Of a DNA stretch of 64,000 nucleotides, positions 32,101 to 43,384 are shown one piece after another. The number at the start of each line of letters is the position of its first letter. The first letter of the stretch is position 1. The position numbers and the translations under genes were made by a program. This DNA comes from Angiostrongylus vasorum (Eukaryota; Nematoda; Chromadorea; Rhabditida; Metastrongylidae). The notes beneath the pieces are model-generated. The model saw nothing but the letters and a program-made list of their open reading frames with translations. It did not search any database and was not told the origin of the DNA. The DNA lies in NCBI GenBank assembly GCA_018806985.1, contig JADANN010000424.1, forward strand, positions 864,501 through 928,500. Reading direction: 5' to 3'.

Positions 32101-35100
32101 GTCGTCTGTTCACAAACCACATTCGGTATTGAAGATCTATTGAGATACGCATGCTTACCAATAGATCTTTTTCTTCGGGAACTATACATTTTACAAAGGA
32201 ATCCAATGATGCACAGAATAATTTCTTAGAATCTTTTTTCTTTACGATTTCATGTCTCACAGATGGTTATGATGTTTTGAGGAACAGCACAAGGGCAAAT
32301 TTTGTCCCATGCCTAAATGAATTTCGATCCCCAAATCTTTTAAGAGAATCCTTTAAGAATCCTTTAACGAAAATCCTTTAAGCAAATAATTTCGCTAATG
32401 GACGTAAAACTAGTTTGGATTGACGAATTGTTCACGACCAATTATTTCCTTCATTTCGACAGATTTAATTTGATACATGGAGGTTTACATTTAAATTACT
32501 TTTTCGGAGTTAAGTGGGTGTAGGAACTTTCAGCATACGGTAGTGACCTGACTCATGGAAATCTGTAAGGAAGCACAGATAGTGATCCTTGTGTGATAAT
32601 TGATTTGGGGATGCTGTGATGAGAATACTAGCAGCAGTGGAGTTCAACAAATATTAAGGAACTGGTACAAATCCTATTTATCGATGTCCGATGTTTTTTT
32701 TGTGAGATAAATTGTGAACACTGAAGATCTAGCTCTTTTCAGTGTATAACAATGACCGAAAATCGTGGGAATTTTTATTCTACAATTTTTTTTGCTAAGA
32801 ATATCCGAATGTTTTTTATAAATGTCAACATATTCAAATATGGACCAAACGGGGTATCCGATCATTGACAAGTGAAAAAGAGCTGTTTCTTCCAGTGAAC
32901 GAAATAGTACGGTTACGAATCATTTTAGATTTAAGACGACTGTAGCGATTCCTATTCAGGGGGACATGTAATGATCCTCGAAGGTCTGCTGATGTTCCTC
33001 GGAAATGACGCGAACCGACCGAATTCCAACGGCGACACGCCGATGCACTTGGCTGCCAGAAGCCAACACGCCGCATGTCTTGATCGGCTACTCAACACCA
33101 ACCACTTGCACAGCAACATTCAGGTGACGAGTTATGCATTTGGACTCACTTTACATTCCACGAAGACTTGGACAGAGCAAAATGCATTCATTTGTCGTGC
33201 AAAAAGTTGCTACATAAAAAACCTGGAGAAGAAAAGGAGAAAAATACAAATAGGAGTGTGAATCAATCATGAACACTTATAAGTTTCTTCGTGGTAGTGG
33301 TCGAGTTAAGACTGTTAACTCCCTTCTTGGGTAAGAACATCCCTCTAAAGCGACCGGTCATTAAATTAACCTTAACCGGTTTACGCTGTTAACTTGGAAG
33401 ACTTCAAATAATCTACATGTGAAACAATCACAATGGTGATAAGATATTTGCAAAACTCCGGACCGTAGGTGTCTACTGTGAGGAACGTTGTGATTTCGAC
33501 TACAGCCTCAGCTTAACTGGGTTCTTTGCCGACTTGGGCTCCCTAGACCAATTCCGTTGAGGGGGTGGTTGCTGATGGCGCTGATCGATAGAACTAGCTG
33601 AGGGACAGGCGAAACGAAGGACCCACATGGTGTGTCGGTGAACACGTCCACCTGTATCACCTGTAGTCCCGTTGATCATCGAGTGACTCGAGTGGGCGCC
33701 AGTAAATCTTCCATTTTTTCCTGTCGCCTGCAAGAGTAACCCAGTGGGTTTTGCTCGCTCTAGGGATTCGTCGAGCATCATATCTTTCTTCTAGGCTCCT
33801 CGTGAAGAACTTTGACCATCGACTCGGTGGTCTGTCTTCCTGCAGTACGTTTGACATCCTGAGGAATCCAGTCACTAACGGTTCTTGTCCATCAGTTGTC
33901 ATTCATACGCATTACGTGTCCCGCCCACCTTATCTTCGACTGTTTGGCGTACAGAACGGCATCTTTGATTTTTGATTGTTGACGCAGGTCGGAGCATCGG
34001 ATTCCATCCCTTACTTGTGTGAAACGGGGTACTCCTAGCTCATCCTTTCAACTGCGCGTTCGATAACGCTGAGTGATCTTTCATCCTGCTTACGCAGCGA
34101 CCAGGTTTCTGGCGCGTATGTTAAGACAGGAAGTACCGTTGAGTCGAAAAAAGTGGGCACGGAGTCGGGTGTTCTTTGTTTCCATCACTACATCTTCGAT
34201 GCTCTTGAAAGCTCCCTAAGCCGCTCGTTTCTTTCTGCTCAGCTCTGAAGTTAAGTCGTTCATCATATTGATTTCCCGACCTATATAGACATACCTGGAG
34301 CATTCGGAGATATTCGTTCCGTTGAGCGTGAATGGGGCATACGAAACCAATGCGTTCTTCATGAACATCGTTTTTGTGAGATTTAGTCGAAGACCAATCT
34401 TTCCACAGGCTTTATCAAAGTCAGCAAGCATACGCTCCGCTTGGTTAATGTTTGGTGTTATAAGGATGATGTCATCAGCAAAGCAAAGATGATATAGCTG
34501 CCGACCATCGATTTTCACTCCCATATTATCCCATTCCAATGTTCGAATGACGTTTGACGGTGAACACGTTAGCTCCCGGAAAGGGTAATAGCGCGTTCGT
34601 TCCCCCAACGCAGACACTTGCGGTCCGAGTTTTGCAAATATCTCAGCACCATTGTGGTTGTTTCACACACAATACTCTGCCATGAGAAATTGTAATATGC
34701 AGTAAATAAAAAGTTAACATGATCTGCATGAGTGAAACCTCGGTAGAACTGAGTGCTTTATCAAATGCTACAAGTTTGAACAGAGTTCCGCAGTACGTTA
34801 GTGTGAAGTGTTTTTGAAAACCATGCCCATTCTGAATAGGAGTGAAGGAGGCGGATATGTTTGAGAAATAGTTCCATGAAGTTTTTTTGTTTCTTTTATT
34901 GTAGAAGAAAATTTATACATCACTAGATTAAAAGCTCATGAACAAACAGATGAAATTATGAATGTTATTCAATGCGGAGATACTGTCCTTCCAGAGCCCT
35001 ACAATACTTTAAAAAAAACCGTTTTTTAAATAAGAGTTTATTGTGCACTGGAAAAATGCTTGCTGAGGCGATTAGGTGACACTCGTGTGCACGTAGCTGA

Positions 35101-38100
35101 TGAATGGAGTCTTGCCCAGAGCCTTAAGGATGCAACTGATCCATTCCATTCCACTGAAGACAAACTTGTCAATCAAATGGCTTATCACTAGTTGTACCAA
35201 CCACAATGGCTGAACTTACAAATGTGGCTCCTCTATAATAGACGTTATGAACTCTTTTTTTTCCAGGCAACAGTAATTATAGTAATCCCATTTTATTCAC
35301 TGCTTATTCGTTTTTCATGGCAGAGTATGATGTGAGATACAAGTACAATGATGCTGAGATATCTGCAAAACTCCGGGCCGCACGTACCTGCGGAGGGGAT
35401 CTAGCCTTTTTATCACTCTTTCCGGCGTGGGGGGTGACGGACGATTGCTGATAGCGCCAACGAAACACGGCTGACAGAAAGGCGAAACGAAGGATACGCG
35501 TGGTGTGGTGGTGAAAGCGTTGAGGCCCTGGAAAGGGTGATAGTGAGGTTCGATCCCAGTCGCAAACATTTTTGGCCCGGAGTTTTGCAGATATCTCAGC
35601 ATCATTGCAATCATTCTAGTCTTTATAACTCAACGATAGGAAGAACAAGTTGCAGAAATGAAGAGATTTTTCAATGTTTTTAAAACCTTGTTTGCAACGT
35701 TACTTCGATCTCCAAATTAATCATTAACTGTATCATGGTACGCATAGTTACCGAGGCTGGGCAAATATCTGCCGCTAGCAGTTAGAAATTGTGAAGTTTT
35801 AAGCCACACATCATTGCTTCACGACTTTTGCACATAATTTCAGAATAGTTGAGAGATTTGTTTCTTCTCCAACATACATACCATAACCTCTCGGAATTTC
35901 AGAACTCGGCTGGAGACAGTCCTATGCATATTGTTTGTGGTCTTCCTGAGTCGCCAACAAAAAATCGCAATGGTCGGCCGACTTTTGGCAAACGCTCGGC
36001 TTAACCTACACCTTTGCAATGAGGACGAGCTAACACCTGTTCACATTGCCATCTCCAAAAGACTGCCATAGGTACGAAAAATTCCAGGTGTCGTTCTTTA
36101 TAGACATAACGTTGAAGCTGTGAAGTTCTAGGACAATAGATTTGATTCTGCAGTCACGGCCACAACATCTCAATGCTGACACTGGAAGTGGCTTCTCACC
36201 ACTTCTCTTGGCCGCATTCTATGGCCGACGAAAATGTACTGAATTGCTGATTGAGGTAAAAGATAAAGCTCTCGACGTTGATCAATCTCTGAGGGATGCG
36301 CCGTGCATTTTACTTCATTAAGCATCGTTTGGAGGTGATTAAATGCATATCTGACCTTTGCAATGACTAGTGGTGGGCTACTATCCTCCCAGACACATCT
36401 GGTACCAATTTTCCGACCCCAGAGGGATGGAAGGCTTGGTGGGCTATGGGCGTGGGGATCGACTCCACGTGTGTGTTGTAGAGCACCTCCGACCACTGTA
36501 CCGCACGTGCCCTGCTGATCGAGGTAAATTGCTTAAATATAAGATTTTAATGTATTGAACAGTTTGGGAGATGAGTTTTTAGAGCTTTAGTACAAATGCA
36601 CAAATGCGCTTTTAGTTCAACTGTGAACATGAGTGAGTTTTAATATAAAATGGTAAACGACAAGCATTCGGCGTTGATCAATCTCCGAGGAGTACGCAAT
36701 GAATACGACTCCCATTGTTAGTAGCATCGTAGAGTGGTTGAATGGGTATTTGGCCTATGGAGTGACTTTCAGTGCTCTACCACCGTCTTCTATCTTCTCA
36801 GCAATGCCTGGTAGCACTTTCCGACGTTGAAGGCACAGTATGCTTCGGTAGGGGGTCGAACAATGTCCATATGAATAGAGCATACCGCCATCCAATGTGG
36901 AATATGCTATCGGTGGGCTTTGAACGACTAATGACTGGACAGTTTCAACAATGATAAGCGCTTGTTCGGGTTATGGATGACGTAGATATTCTATGTAGGC
37001 GACACAACCTTTCATTTTGGAGTAGCTTAATACTTAAATATTTGAAATCATTATTAGTGAGCTGGAAATTTCTGTGAGATAGTTTTTCTATGTTTAAAAT
37101 AGTTTCCTGAACTAAATTTGATGCCAAGGAGCCCATCTGGAGTGGGTTTCAGTTGAACGCTGACGTGACCCGATCCTCTAAACTGGGTCGTACCGCATTG
37201 CATCTCGCACTTGAGAAATGGCACGGTTCGGTCGACAAGGACATGGATCGGCTCGCTTGCGTTCAGGTGAGTCATCGATGATGTACAGAAGATATTAAAC
37301 CAGAGAACATTGTCCCAAGAAGGATTGTTATTTCCAATATTTTACTTCTTATTTTCTGCCTTCTATACTTTTTATGGCAGGTTATTACGCGGAATACAAC
37401 CACAAGATTGCTGAGATATTTGCAAAACTCCCGACCGCAGGCGTTTGCGGTGGGGAACGAACGCGCTATTGTCCTTTCCGGGGAGTAACGCGTTCATCAC
37501 CACACCATGCGGGTCCTTCGTTTAGCCAGTCTCTCAGCTAGTTCTTATCGGTCTGTGTCGTCAGCAATCACCCGTCACCGGGACTGATCTGGGGAGCCCA
37601 CACCGGCATTGAACACAATTAAGCTGAGGCTGTAGTTGAATTCACAATATTTTACTTCTTATTTTCTGCCTTCTATACTTTTTATGGCAGACGCGAAATA
37701 CAACCACAAGATTGCTGAGATATTTGCAAAACTCCCGACCGCAGGTGTTTGCGGTGGGGAACGAACGTGCTATTGTCCTTTCCGGGGAGTAACGCGTTCA
37801 CCACCACACCATGCGGGTCCCTCGTTTCGCCAGAAAACACCTGCGGTCCGGGGTTTTGCAAATATCTCAGCAATCTTGTGATTGTTGTTTCCTTTAAATA
37901 ACATTCGTTCCATGCAAATGCACAAGATATCCGGTCTGCTCAGGTTTAAATATAGCATGTTATGGTGTCCACAAACCATGAGTCTCAAAAAATCTCCACA
38001 TCTCTTTAAGGGCAGCTGATGGATGAGATTTCGAAATAATATGCAGAGCAAAAGTGACCTAGATAGAAAAATCTGAATCATCTGGCTCATGATTGGCGAT

Positions 38101-41100
38101 ACACTGCGGATCACTCGGAAGATTTCGACAATATCTGAGATCTTGCAGAAATATTGAACGTATTGGCTCATGGTTGTCGAAGACCTCCAAGGAGAATTGA
38201 TTTCGCTGGCTCAGAGTTAAGAAAACCCAGGAAAAATAGCGCTTAGAGATTTGTGTCTACTCATAACATAATGATTGGTTCATCACTAAATTTTAATGAA
38301 GGACAATCTTCATCACCATTGTTTAGTGAAAGTTCTACGTACATTTAGAATGTGCTCTCCATTATCAAATGTTTATTCATTATTACTATTAGTTCTCCTG
38401 TACAGAGGATACTTGATACTTGGCACTTGAATGGCACATCCTCACTGGTTGTGCGGGTCCAAGCATAATCTCCACTTTTCGGAGATTTTCTGGTTTAGCC
38501 ATTGTGGTTCCCTGGAATCTCGAGGTCAGCCTGGCCATAGTCTGCCCCCATTCTTTATCACCACAGGCAGTCGCAGCCCTTGTGGATCAGAGGCAGATTT
38601 GCCACCATGACTTTGATACTAGAACGGTGGTAAATCCTGGTATTGGTTTACTCCTAGCTAAGCTTCCTGATGGAAATGCTGGACACCTTCTCAGCTTGGG
38701 AGACCCCTGCCAGGGGGGTGAATCCCCCCGCCGTACAGCCACGATGAGGCAGTAAACTGTTAGGAGACTTTACAGAAGATGTTCTTCATGAGCTGGTCTC
38801 GTGTTTACTAAATATGCAGTACTGGTTTTTTGTGTTTCTTCAACTTCTGTTGCTCTCAATCACTATTATTTCTTAGGAGTGTGATCTGAATATGTCGCCA
38901 ACAAGACCAACTTTCATTCATCAAGTTATACAACGAGTTCAATTTCAAAAGGGGAATCTTAGGTCCTAGAACGACACTTCCCGTCTATGTCCACTTAATT
39001 CCATTAAGTCTGTCGTTCTACTAGTTCACGTTACGCTTCTATTCCATACCTTTCTTTGCTAATTTCTGAACTCTAACTCCCGGAGTGGCTCAGACTATGA
39101 GATTGATTTCTTCTTCCTGATGTGTTTTTCATTATTTTTATAGCAGTGATTCTGCAACTTGCAGGCATTGGTACTTGCTGGCTGCCCGTTGAATGTGCAG
39201 GACTGTGACGGCGAGACTGCTTCACATTTGTTAGTGAAGGAGTTTATTAAGTTCACAACTGCTTCGCGTGACTGCAAAGTTGTCAACTTACCGATCTCTG
39301 TGTTTCATACGATTACCTCATGTAGTGATCTCATACACATGGTTGGTATTTTAAATTGAGCACTGAGATTCCGATCCCTATAACAGTTATCGCTGGCAGT
39401 TAAACAACCGTCTGGAAAAAATCTGGTCTTGGCCTTGCGTGCGTGTGGCGCCGTTGTCGACCCCAGGTGCCTTACACGTGATCTTTACGTCCAAATCATC
39501 CCAGGGCCAACAAAGCACACCAACCATCCGTGGTTGATACGGGGCTAGTCTGTGCTGCAGGTTGTATCAGTGTTATTGTTGTTGTTATGAACCAATTTAT
39601 CAAAACTTGAAAACCTTGGACAGGAATCTGCGTTGTGAAAAGACAGAATTAACTAGGATACTTGATACATGACAGTTGAACATCCCGTCCTCACTTGTTG
39701 TGTGGGCCTCAACCTAATAACCATTTTTCGGAGATTTGCTGGTTAAGCCATTGTGGTTCCCTGGAATCCTGAGGTCACCCTGGTCAAAGTCTGCCCCACG
39801 TCATCACCATCACAAACAATCGCAGCCCTTGTGGACCAGAGGGATATTTGTCACCATGCGACTTTGATACTAGGACATTGGTGGATCCTGGGATTGGTTT
39901 ACTGTTAACTAGGCTTCCTGATGGAAAGGCCGGACTCGTTCTCAGCTTGCGAGACCCTGCTGGGGGACGAATGCCTCCGCTGTAGATCGCAGTCCGACAC
40001 CGAAGAACACGTCCCAGCCACGATGAGGGGGGCAAACCGTTGAGAGGAAATTAGTAGGAACCGACCAACAACATCTATGATCTAAATGATACAAACATAC
40101 AGTCGATTTTCGTCTTCATTTTCTTCACCATGCTTCTGACATTTAGCTCTTTAACGAGGATACATATTCTTTCATTCGTGTACTACAATGAGATTGATTT
40201 AAAAAAAACATTGTTCGGCTAACTTTCCGACTGTTCCTTCTTCCTTTTTAAAGTATTGTTATGTTTCTACTTCAAGCTTGGATCACATGAATCGCTACAA
40301 ACGAGAGTTTCGTAATTTACTCGTAGTCAGCGATCTTTTTGCAGAACCTTCACGACATTGCCATTCTTGTTCGGCCTCATTGGCAGTTCGCTTGCATGTG
40401 TTTCCTTGTCGCTCGAGGAGCGGATTTTTCTTTAGTGTAAGTGCTATTCTGTTGTTTCTCCAGTCGTTTAGTCAATATTTCTGCTAGGAGGCGGAGATAT
40501 CCCAGTTTTCAGTGACTTTTAGTAATCCATTCTTCGATTCGAACTCCTTACATATTAAGAATTACGCAATTGGCAGAGTGCTAATGTCATCACACTTGCA
40601 TAATTGACTCGAACATTATAAGATTATTCCAAGCTAATGAATATAGTCGAAGTTATGGAAGCTTCATTTTCAGCAATCGTTTTGGTACGTCAGTATTAGA
40701 TGGATGTTTAGACGAGCGAGTTCGACAGCTGTTGATGGATATCGTAGATAAGCGACCAAGGTGTGGTTATCACAACTATCAGCCTTTACCTCCTATCATT
40801 CGTTTGCCACTGAGTGAGTTGCTGCTTTGGTGAGGCTCATTTGTTTGCGAGGATTGCTATGCACTGTCGAACTCGGAGGTTGTGTCATATGTTGTCTTGT
40901 GTTTCTCGATGTTTCCGCTCTTCAATCACTTACTGTTTGCAGATCATGCCTCCCAATGACGAAAGCGACTGTCGTCGAATTCGACACTTCTGGAGTCCTT
41001 ATGTGCACATTCAACTGCGAAGTAAGTTAGTACTATAGTAGCTAGAGGCGCGTGTGGCGCAGTGGTCAGGGGTGCCGTTCAACACACACGTGGAATCGAT

Positions 41101-43170
41101 CGCTGCACCATGGCTTGCCAAACCTTCATCCCTCCGGGGTCGGTATCAGACTTGTAGGGGAGGGTAGTAGCACTGGCTCGATACATCAGTAGGCCACCGC
41201 GAGTCATTGTAAAGGCCAGATATGCATTCATTCACCTCCAAACGATGCTTAATGAAGTCGAGTGCATGGCGCACCCTCAAGGATTGGTCAACGCCAAGAG
41301 CTTTATCTTTTACCTTTATAGTAGCTAAAATGCTCTTGTACGTATATCCCACTCCAATAAAGTTCTGGGCACTTAGATTCTCGTTTCCAAATCTCGTGGG
41401 AGTCACAGCACTTCAATCATTTGCTTTTCAATCGTGCAATCTTCATCCACAGAGGTGGTCCAGCACGTACGTGTTCCATCTGCAACTTGTGGCTCTGTTA
41501 TTTCCTTCCACTAGAACGTTGAGTTTTTATTCGCAGATGATCTTTCCTAGAAACCCCTAGATAGCTCGGCTGGCCATTCTCAGGTCATCCCCATGGATGA
41601 ATTTTGTGGATTGAAAGAAATTGGCGCGTTGGCACTAAGACTCTTGCAGAATGACAACGATTACTGTGATGCTGGCGAATTCTTCGATTAGTCGACCCTC
41701 TGCTTGAAGGCGGTGTAGCGAGTTGAATTGCTTAGTGAATTCACTATTCCTAGTTTTAGTGGATTTTGGTGCAGTTCTTCAGGACTCTCAAGCCGATGTT
41801 TGTTTCGTTCCCTGTGGTCATCGTGTTGTATGCAAACAGTGTGCTAGAAGCACACCGCTAAAACGTTGTCCGCTCTGCTATCAGCGAATAGAGAAAGCCA
41901 TATCAGGTGCGTTTGCGAGATCTTGATGGGGACGGGGAGACGGCGTGTGGCGCAGTGGTCGGAGACGCTCTGCAACAGACACGTGGAGTCGATCTCCGCG
42001 CCTATGGTTCACCAAGCCCTCCATCGCTCCGGGCTCAGCAAATTGGTACCAGACTTGTCTGAGAGGACAGCAGCACTGGCTCGATACATTGGTCGGCCAC
42101 CGCGAGTCATTGTAAATAAAAGCCAGGGCAGATATGCATTTAGTCACCTCCAACAATGCTTAGTGAAGTCGAATGCATGGCGCATCCCTCAGGGATTGAT
42201 CAACGCCGAGAGCTTTACCCCTTTTACCTTTGCTTTGTATCCGTTTTGTTAAATCATGGATCTATGGTGGGTTTTTGTGCTTTTTAATCATAGTTAAATT
42301 ACAGATGGTGTAGAAATACAAATAGGAGAAGTACCACTAAGAACAGTCGCCGTTTCTGAAGAAGAACAGTGTAGAATATTAGCCAATGAAGAGATTGAGC
42401 GCATAGCCGCCGCTGCCGCTAAACAGGCCAAGTTAGACGCCGAACGAGGTCAGCTCAATATTCTTGGATCCTATGGAAGAGTTATCACATATCCATAAAC
42501 TCGAGTGTAGACCTACCTTATTTCTTTTCGCTCATCGTGCTTTCTAGAGAACAATCCTTGATTGTTCTGCGGTGTAGTCACTAACTATATGGGGAAAGAC
42601 GAACATAGTGATTCCGAATTTTCTCGCTAGCTACTAGACATCATCTCTATTCAGTTGGAGTTAACCAATTGTAGTGCTTTATCATACAGAATAATTTCTA
42701 CCTCGACCACTACAACAAGGTGCACTTTGGAAAAAAATACAAACTTAGATGTTTCCAGATCTGGGCAGAATCTCATCCAAGTAAATTGAATTTAGAAAAA
42801 GCTCCGCGAGCTGGAAGAATTGCGAGAACGACTGGCCCAGTTGGAGATGGAAACGTCATGTATTATCTGCATGGATGCTCGACCAAGTGTTCGTTGAATT
42901 CTGAATGCGTGGTTGACAAAAGGATAGGGCGAGGCTATACTATTACCATGCAAGAGCGGCTCATACTTGGTTTTCGTGAACAATACTTATCAACCGCAGT
43001 GCTGTTCTCACCGCTATTCGTGCGGTTTCACAAAGTTCTCCAGATACTGTAGCTCATTTCAGGTTGTCTTCAACTGCGGCCATACGGCATGTTCGGAATG
43101 CACTTCACTGCTCAAGTCTTGTCATATCTGCCGCCAACCCATTACAAAAAAACAAACCCTTTATGCTTAG
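29198..43170 (+). CDS. mib-1: Mind bomb-like ankyrin/RING E3 ubiquitin ligase (C-terminal part)
   Basis: Mind bomb ligases ubiquitinate Notch ligands. Exons: 29198-29342, 29418-29629, 31393-31544, 32960-33123, 35903-36071, 36154-36255, 37153-37266, 39165-39341, 40345-40436, 40674-40760, 40943-41021, 41783-41906, 42305-42448, 42796-42888, 43063-43170. Ankyrin units: NGYTPLMYAVAAGNW, NGDTPMHLAARSQHAA, EDELTPVHIAI, GFSPLLLAAFYGRRKC, LGRTALHLALEKWHG, and DCDGETASHLLV. ACMCFLVARGADFSLVNRFG matches MIB1 'ACFLAANGADLSIRNKKG'. RING 1 is built across two exons (MCTFNCE then DSQADVCFVPCGHRVVCKQC; C-x3-C instead of C-x2-C). An EEIERIAAAAAKQAK coiled coil leads to RING 2 (CIICMDARPS then VVFNCGHTACSECTSLLKSC). 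N-terminal MIB/HERC2 domains are not in the window. Phases agree only after ignoring one extra base at three homopolymers; an in-frame TAG ends the 35903 exon. Exons 1-2 are unassigned by family. Confidence 0.75.
29692..29747. other. Near-perfect 25-bp intronic hairpin
   Basis: Arms 29697-29716 and 29723-29742 pair perfectly over 20 bp (AGCCATACGTCAAGAGGACA and its complement) around a six-base loop. They extend outward about five more pairs with one G:T. It lies 60 bp into intron 2 of the Mind bomb-like gene. May be a miRNA-like precursor or a small palindromic insertion. Confidence 0.9.
29862..30140 (+). mobile_element. SINE family 1 copy
   Basis: GCGTGTGGCGCAATGGTCGT head, GTGAAATCGGTCCCTGCGCC site, complete body to GCTGAGAGCTTTGTCC. 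In intron 2 of the Mind bomb-like gene. Confidence 0.8.
30375..30745 (+). mobile_element. Family C interspersed repeat
   Basis: Begins TACTTGGCTACTTTGATACT and includes GGTTTTGCCATTGTGGTTCC and GGTTTACTCTTAGCTGGGC. Lies between two SINE-1 copies. Confidence 0.7.
30845..31085 (+). mobile_element. SINE family 1 copy, head shortened
   Basis: The tRNA-like head is partly deleted, but the GGATAGCAGCACTGGCTCGA block and the AATGAAGTCTAATGCATAAC block are clear. Confidence 0.65.
31745..31890 (-). mobile_element. SINE family 2 fragment
   Basis: Contains TGTTGTCGAATGCTAGTCGA and GTCTCTTCTTAGAATCCTGA, the reversed family 2 body. Immediately downstream of the 31393-31544 ankyrin exon. Confidence 0.5.
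32090..32940 (+). other. Intron 3 remainder, nothing recognised
   Basis: AT-rich sequence. A CCTTTAAGAATCCTTTAACG local repeat occurs near 32,345-32,380. No coding or repeat family match seen. Confidence 0.4.
33425..33647 (+). mobile_element. Family D element, left part (split by RTE-B)
   Basis: Starts with a short inverted D end (GATAAGATATTTGCAAAACT) abutting the forward interior (GATTTCGACTACAGCCTCAG, ACAGGCGAAACGAAGGACCC). Interrupted at CGGTGAACACGT. Confidence 0.7.
33648..34557 (-). mobile_element. RTE-B: 5'-truncated RTE LINE inside a family D element
   Basis: The minus strand keeps the reverse transcriptase palm motif (LCFADDIILITPNINQAERM, intact FADD) and the C-terminal region (TMFMKNALVSYAPFTLNGTN), then breaks. 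Its 3' end is at 33,655 with the short GTGATAC-type repeat. The flanks CGGTGAACACGT at 33636-33647 and 34558-34569 form a 12-bp target duplication. About 910 bp. Very similar to RTE-A and RTE-C. Confidence 0.85.
34570..34700 (+). mobile_element. Family D element, right part (split by RTE-B)
   Basis: Continues TAGCTCCCGGAAAGGGTAAT, GCGCGTTCGTTCCCCC, to GAGTTTTGCAAATATCTCAG and the outer end ATGCAGTAAATAAAAAGTTA. Confidence 0.7.
34900..35195 (+). other. Broken open frame, possible gene or retroelement remnant
   Basis: Two neighbouring reading frames carry plausible protein (RLKAHEQTDEIMNVIQCGD, then LRRLGDTRVHVADEWSLAQS and DPFHSTEDKLVNQMAYH before a stop), broken by an A-run near 35,010. I do not recognise the family. 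It lies in the Mind bomb-like gene's intron 4 and is not phase-compatible with its exons. Confidence 0.35.
35295..35625. mobile_element. Family D foldback element
   Basis: ATGATGCTGAGATATCTGCA at the left end and its reverse complement TGCAGATATCTCAGCATCAT at the right, with CTCCGGGCC/GGCCCGGAG also paired. So the ends are inverted repeats of at least 35 bp. Confidence 0.75.
36245..36528. repeat. 16-bp SINE target-site duplication containing a 5' splice site
   Basis: TGCTGATTGAGGTAAA (36245-36260) and TGCTGATCGAGGTAAA (36513-36528) flank the SINE-1 copy; 15 of 16 bases are identical. The exon end is GAG|GTAAA in both. Confidence 0.8.
36261..36512 (-). mobile_element. SINE family 1 copy inserted at a splice donor
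   Basis: Reverse orientation: tail AGATAAAGCTCTCGACGTTG at left, head (reverse of GCACGTGCGGTACAGTGGTC) at right. Full length with target duplication, so a relatively recent insertion. Confidence 0.85.
36655..36860 (-). mobile_element. SINE family 1, degenerate
   Basis: CATTCGGCGTTGATCAATCT and GTGGTTGAATGGGTATTTGG blocks are recognisable; the head has decayed. Confidence 0.55.
37375..37625 (-). mobile_element. Family D element
   Basis: Outer end TATGGCAGGTTATTACGCGG, then AGATTGCTGAGATATTTGCA, GAACGAACGCGCTATTGTCC and CGGGACTGATCTGGGGAGCC. It is followed 15 bp later by a second, nearly identical copy. Confidence 0.75.
37640..37895. mobile_element. Family D foldback element
   Basis: Left end CAAGATTGCTGAGATATTTG and right end CAAATATCTCAGCAATCTTG are exact inverted copies; the paired region extends through CCGCAGGTGTTT/AAACACCTGCGG. 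Shares the unusual AGATTGCTG variant with the preceding copy, suggesting a local duplication. Confidence 0.8.
38405..38765 (+). mobile_element. Family C interspersed repeat
   Basis: GATACTTGATACTTGGCACT start, GGTTTAGCCATTGTGGTTCC, ending ATGAGGCAGTAAACTGTTAG. Confidence 0.75.
39438..39570 (+). mobile_element. SINE family 1, 5' part only
   Basis: GCGTGCGTGTGGCGCCGTTG head and the CCAACCATCCGTGGTTGATA region match; the rest is lost. Confidence 0.5.
39655..40055 (+). mobile_element. Family C interspersed repeat
   Basis: GATACTTGATACATGACAGT start, GGTTAAGCCATTGTGGTTCC, ending GGCAAACCGTTGAGAGG. Confidence 0.75.
41046..41313 (+). mobile_element. SINE family 1 copy
   Basis: GCGCGTGTGGCGCAGTGGTC head, GTGGAATCGATCGCTGCACC site, complete body. 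Begins about 25 bp after the 41021 exon end. Confidence 0.85.
41400..41590 (-). mobile_element. SINE family 2, degenerate
   Basis: Reversed family 2 order is faintly visible: GAGTCACAGCACTTC, ATCTTCATCCACAGAGGTGG, CCCTAGATAGCTCGGCTGGC. Confidence 0.4.
41943..42230 (+). mobile_element. SINE family 1 copy
   Basis: GCGTGTGGCGCAGTGGTCGG head, GTGGAGTCGATCTCCGCGCC site, body to CGAGAGCTTTACCCC. Begins about 36 bp after the 41906 exon end. Confidence 0.85.
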
Positions 43171-43384
43171 ACGCATCGTCCTAGCGTAAGATCCTCTTAC
43201 TTCTATCGCTTTAAACGCTTTAAACGCTTACTTTGTCGCTTATCAGTAGCTTTCATTATGAATAAGAGTGCGAGCTGCTCGTTTGCATTCATGAGCTGAG
43301 CGTCGCCTTGGCTTTTTGTTTGATGTCCACTGTGTAGCTCGTATCTATACACCAGAGTATATATATGGTTCTTCATTTGTAATG

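Noticed and set aside
41723..41782. In-frame GAVL before DSQADVC, which looked like a RING lacking its first two Cys
   Set aside because: The TTCTTCAG acceptor at 41782 makes this intron; the 40943-41021 exon supplies the Cys pair at the right spacing.
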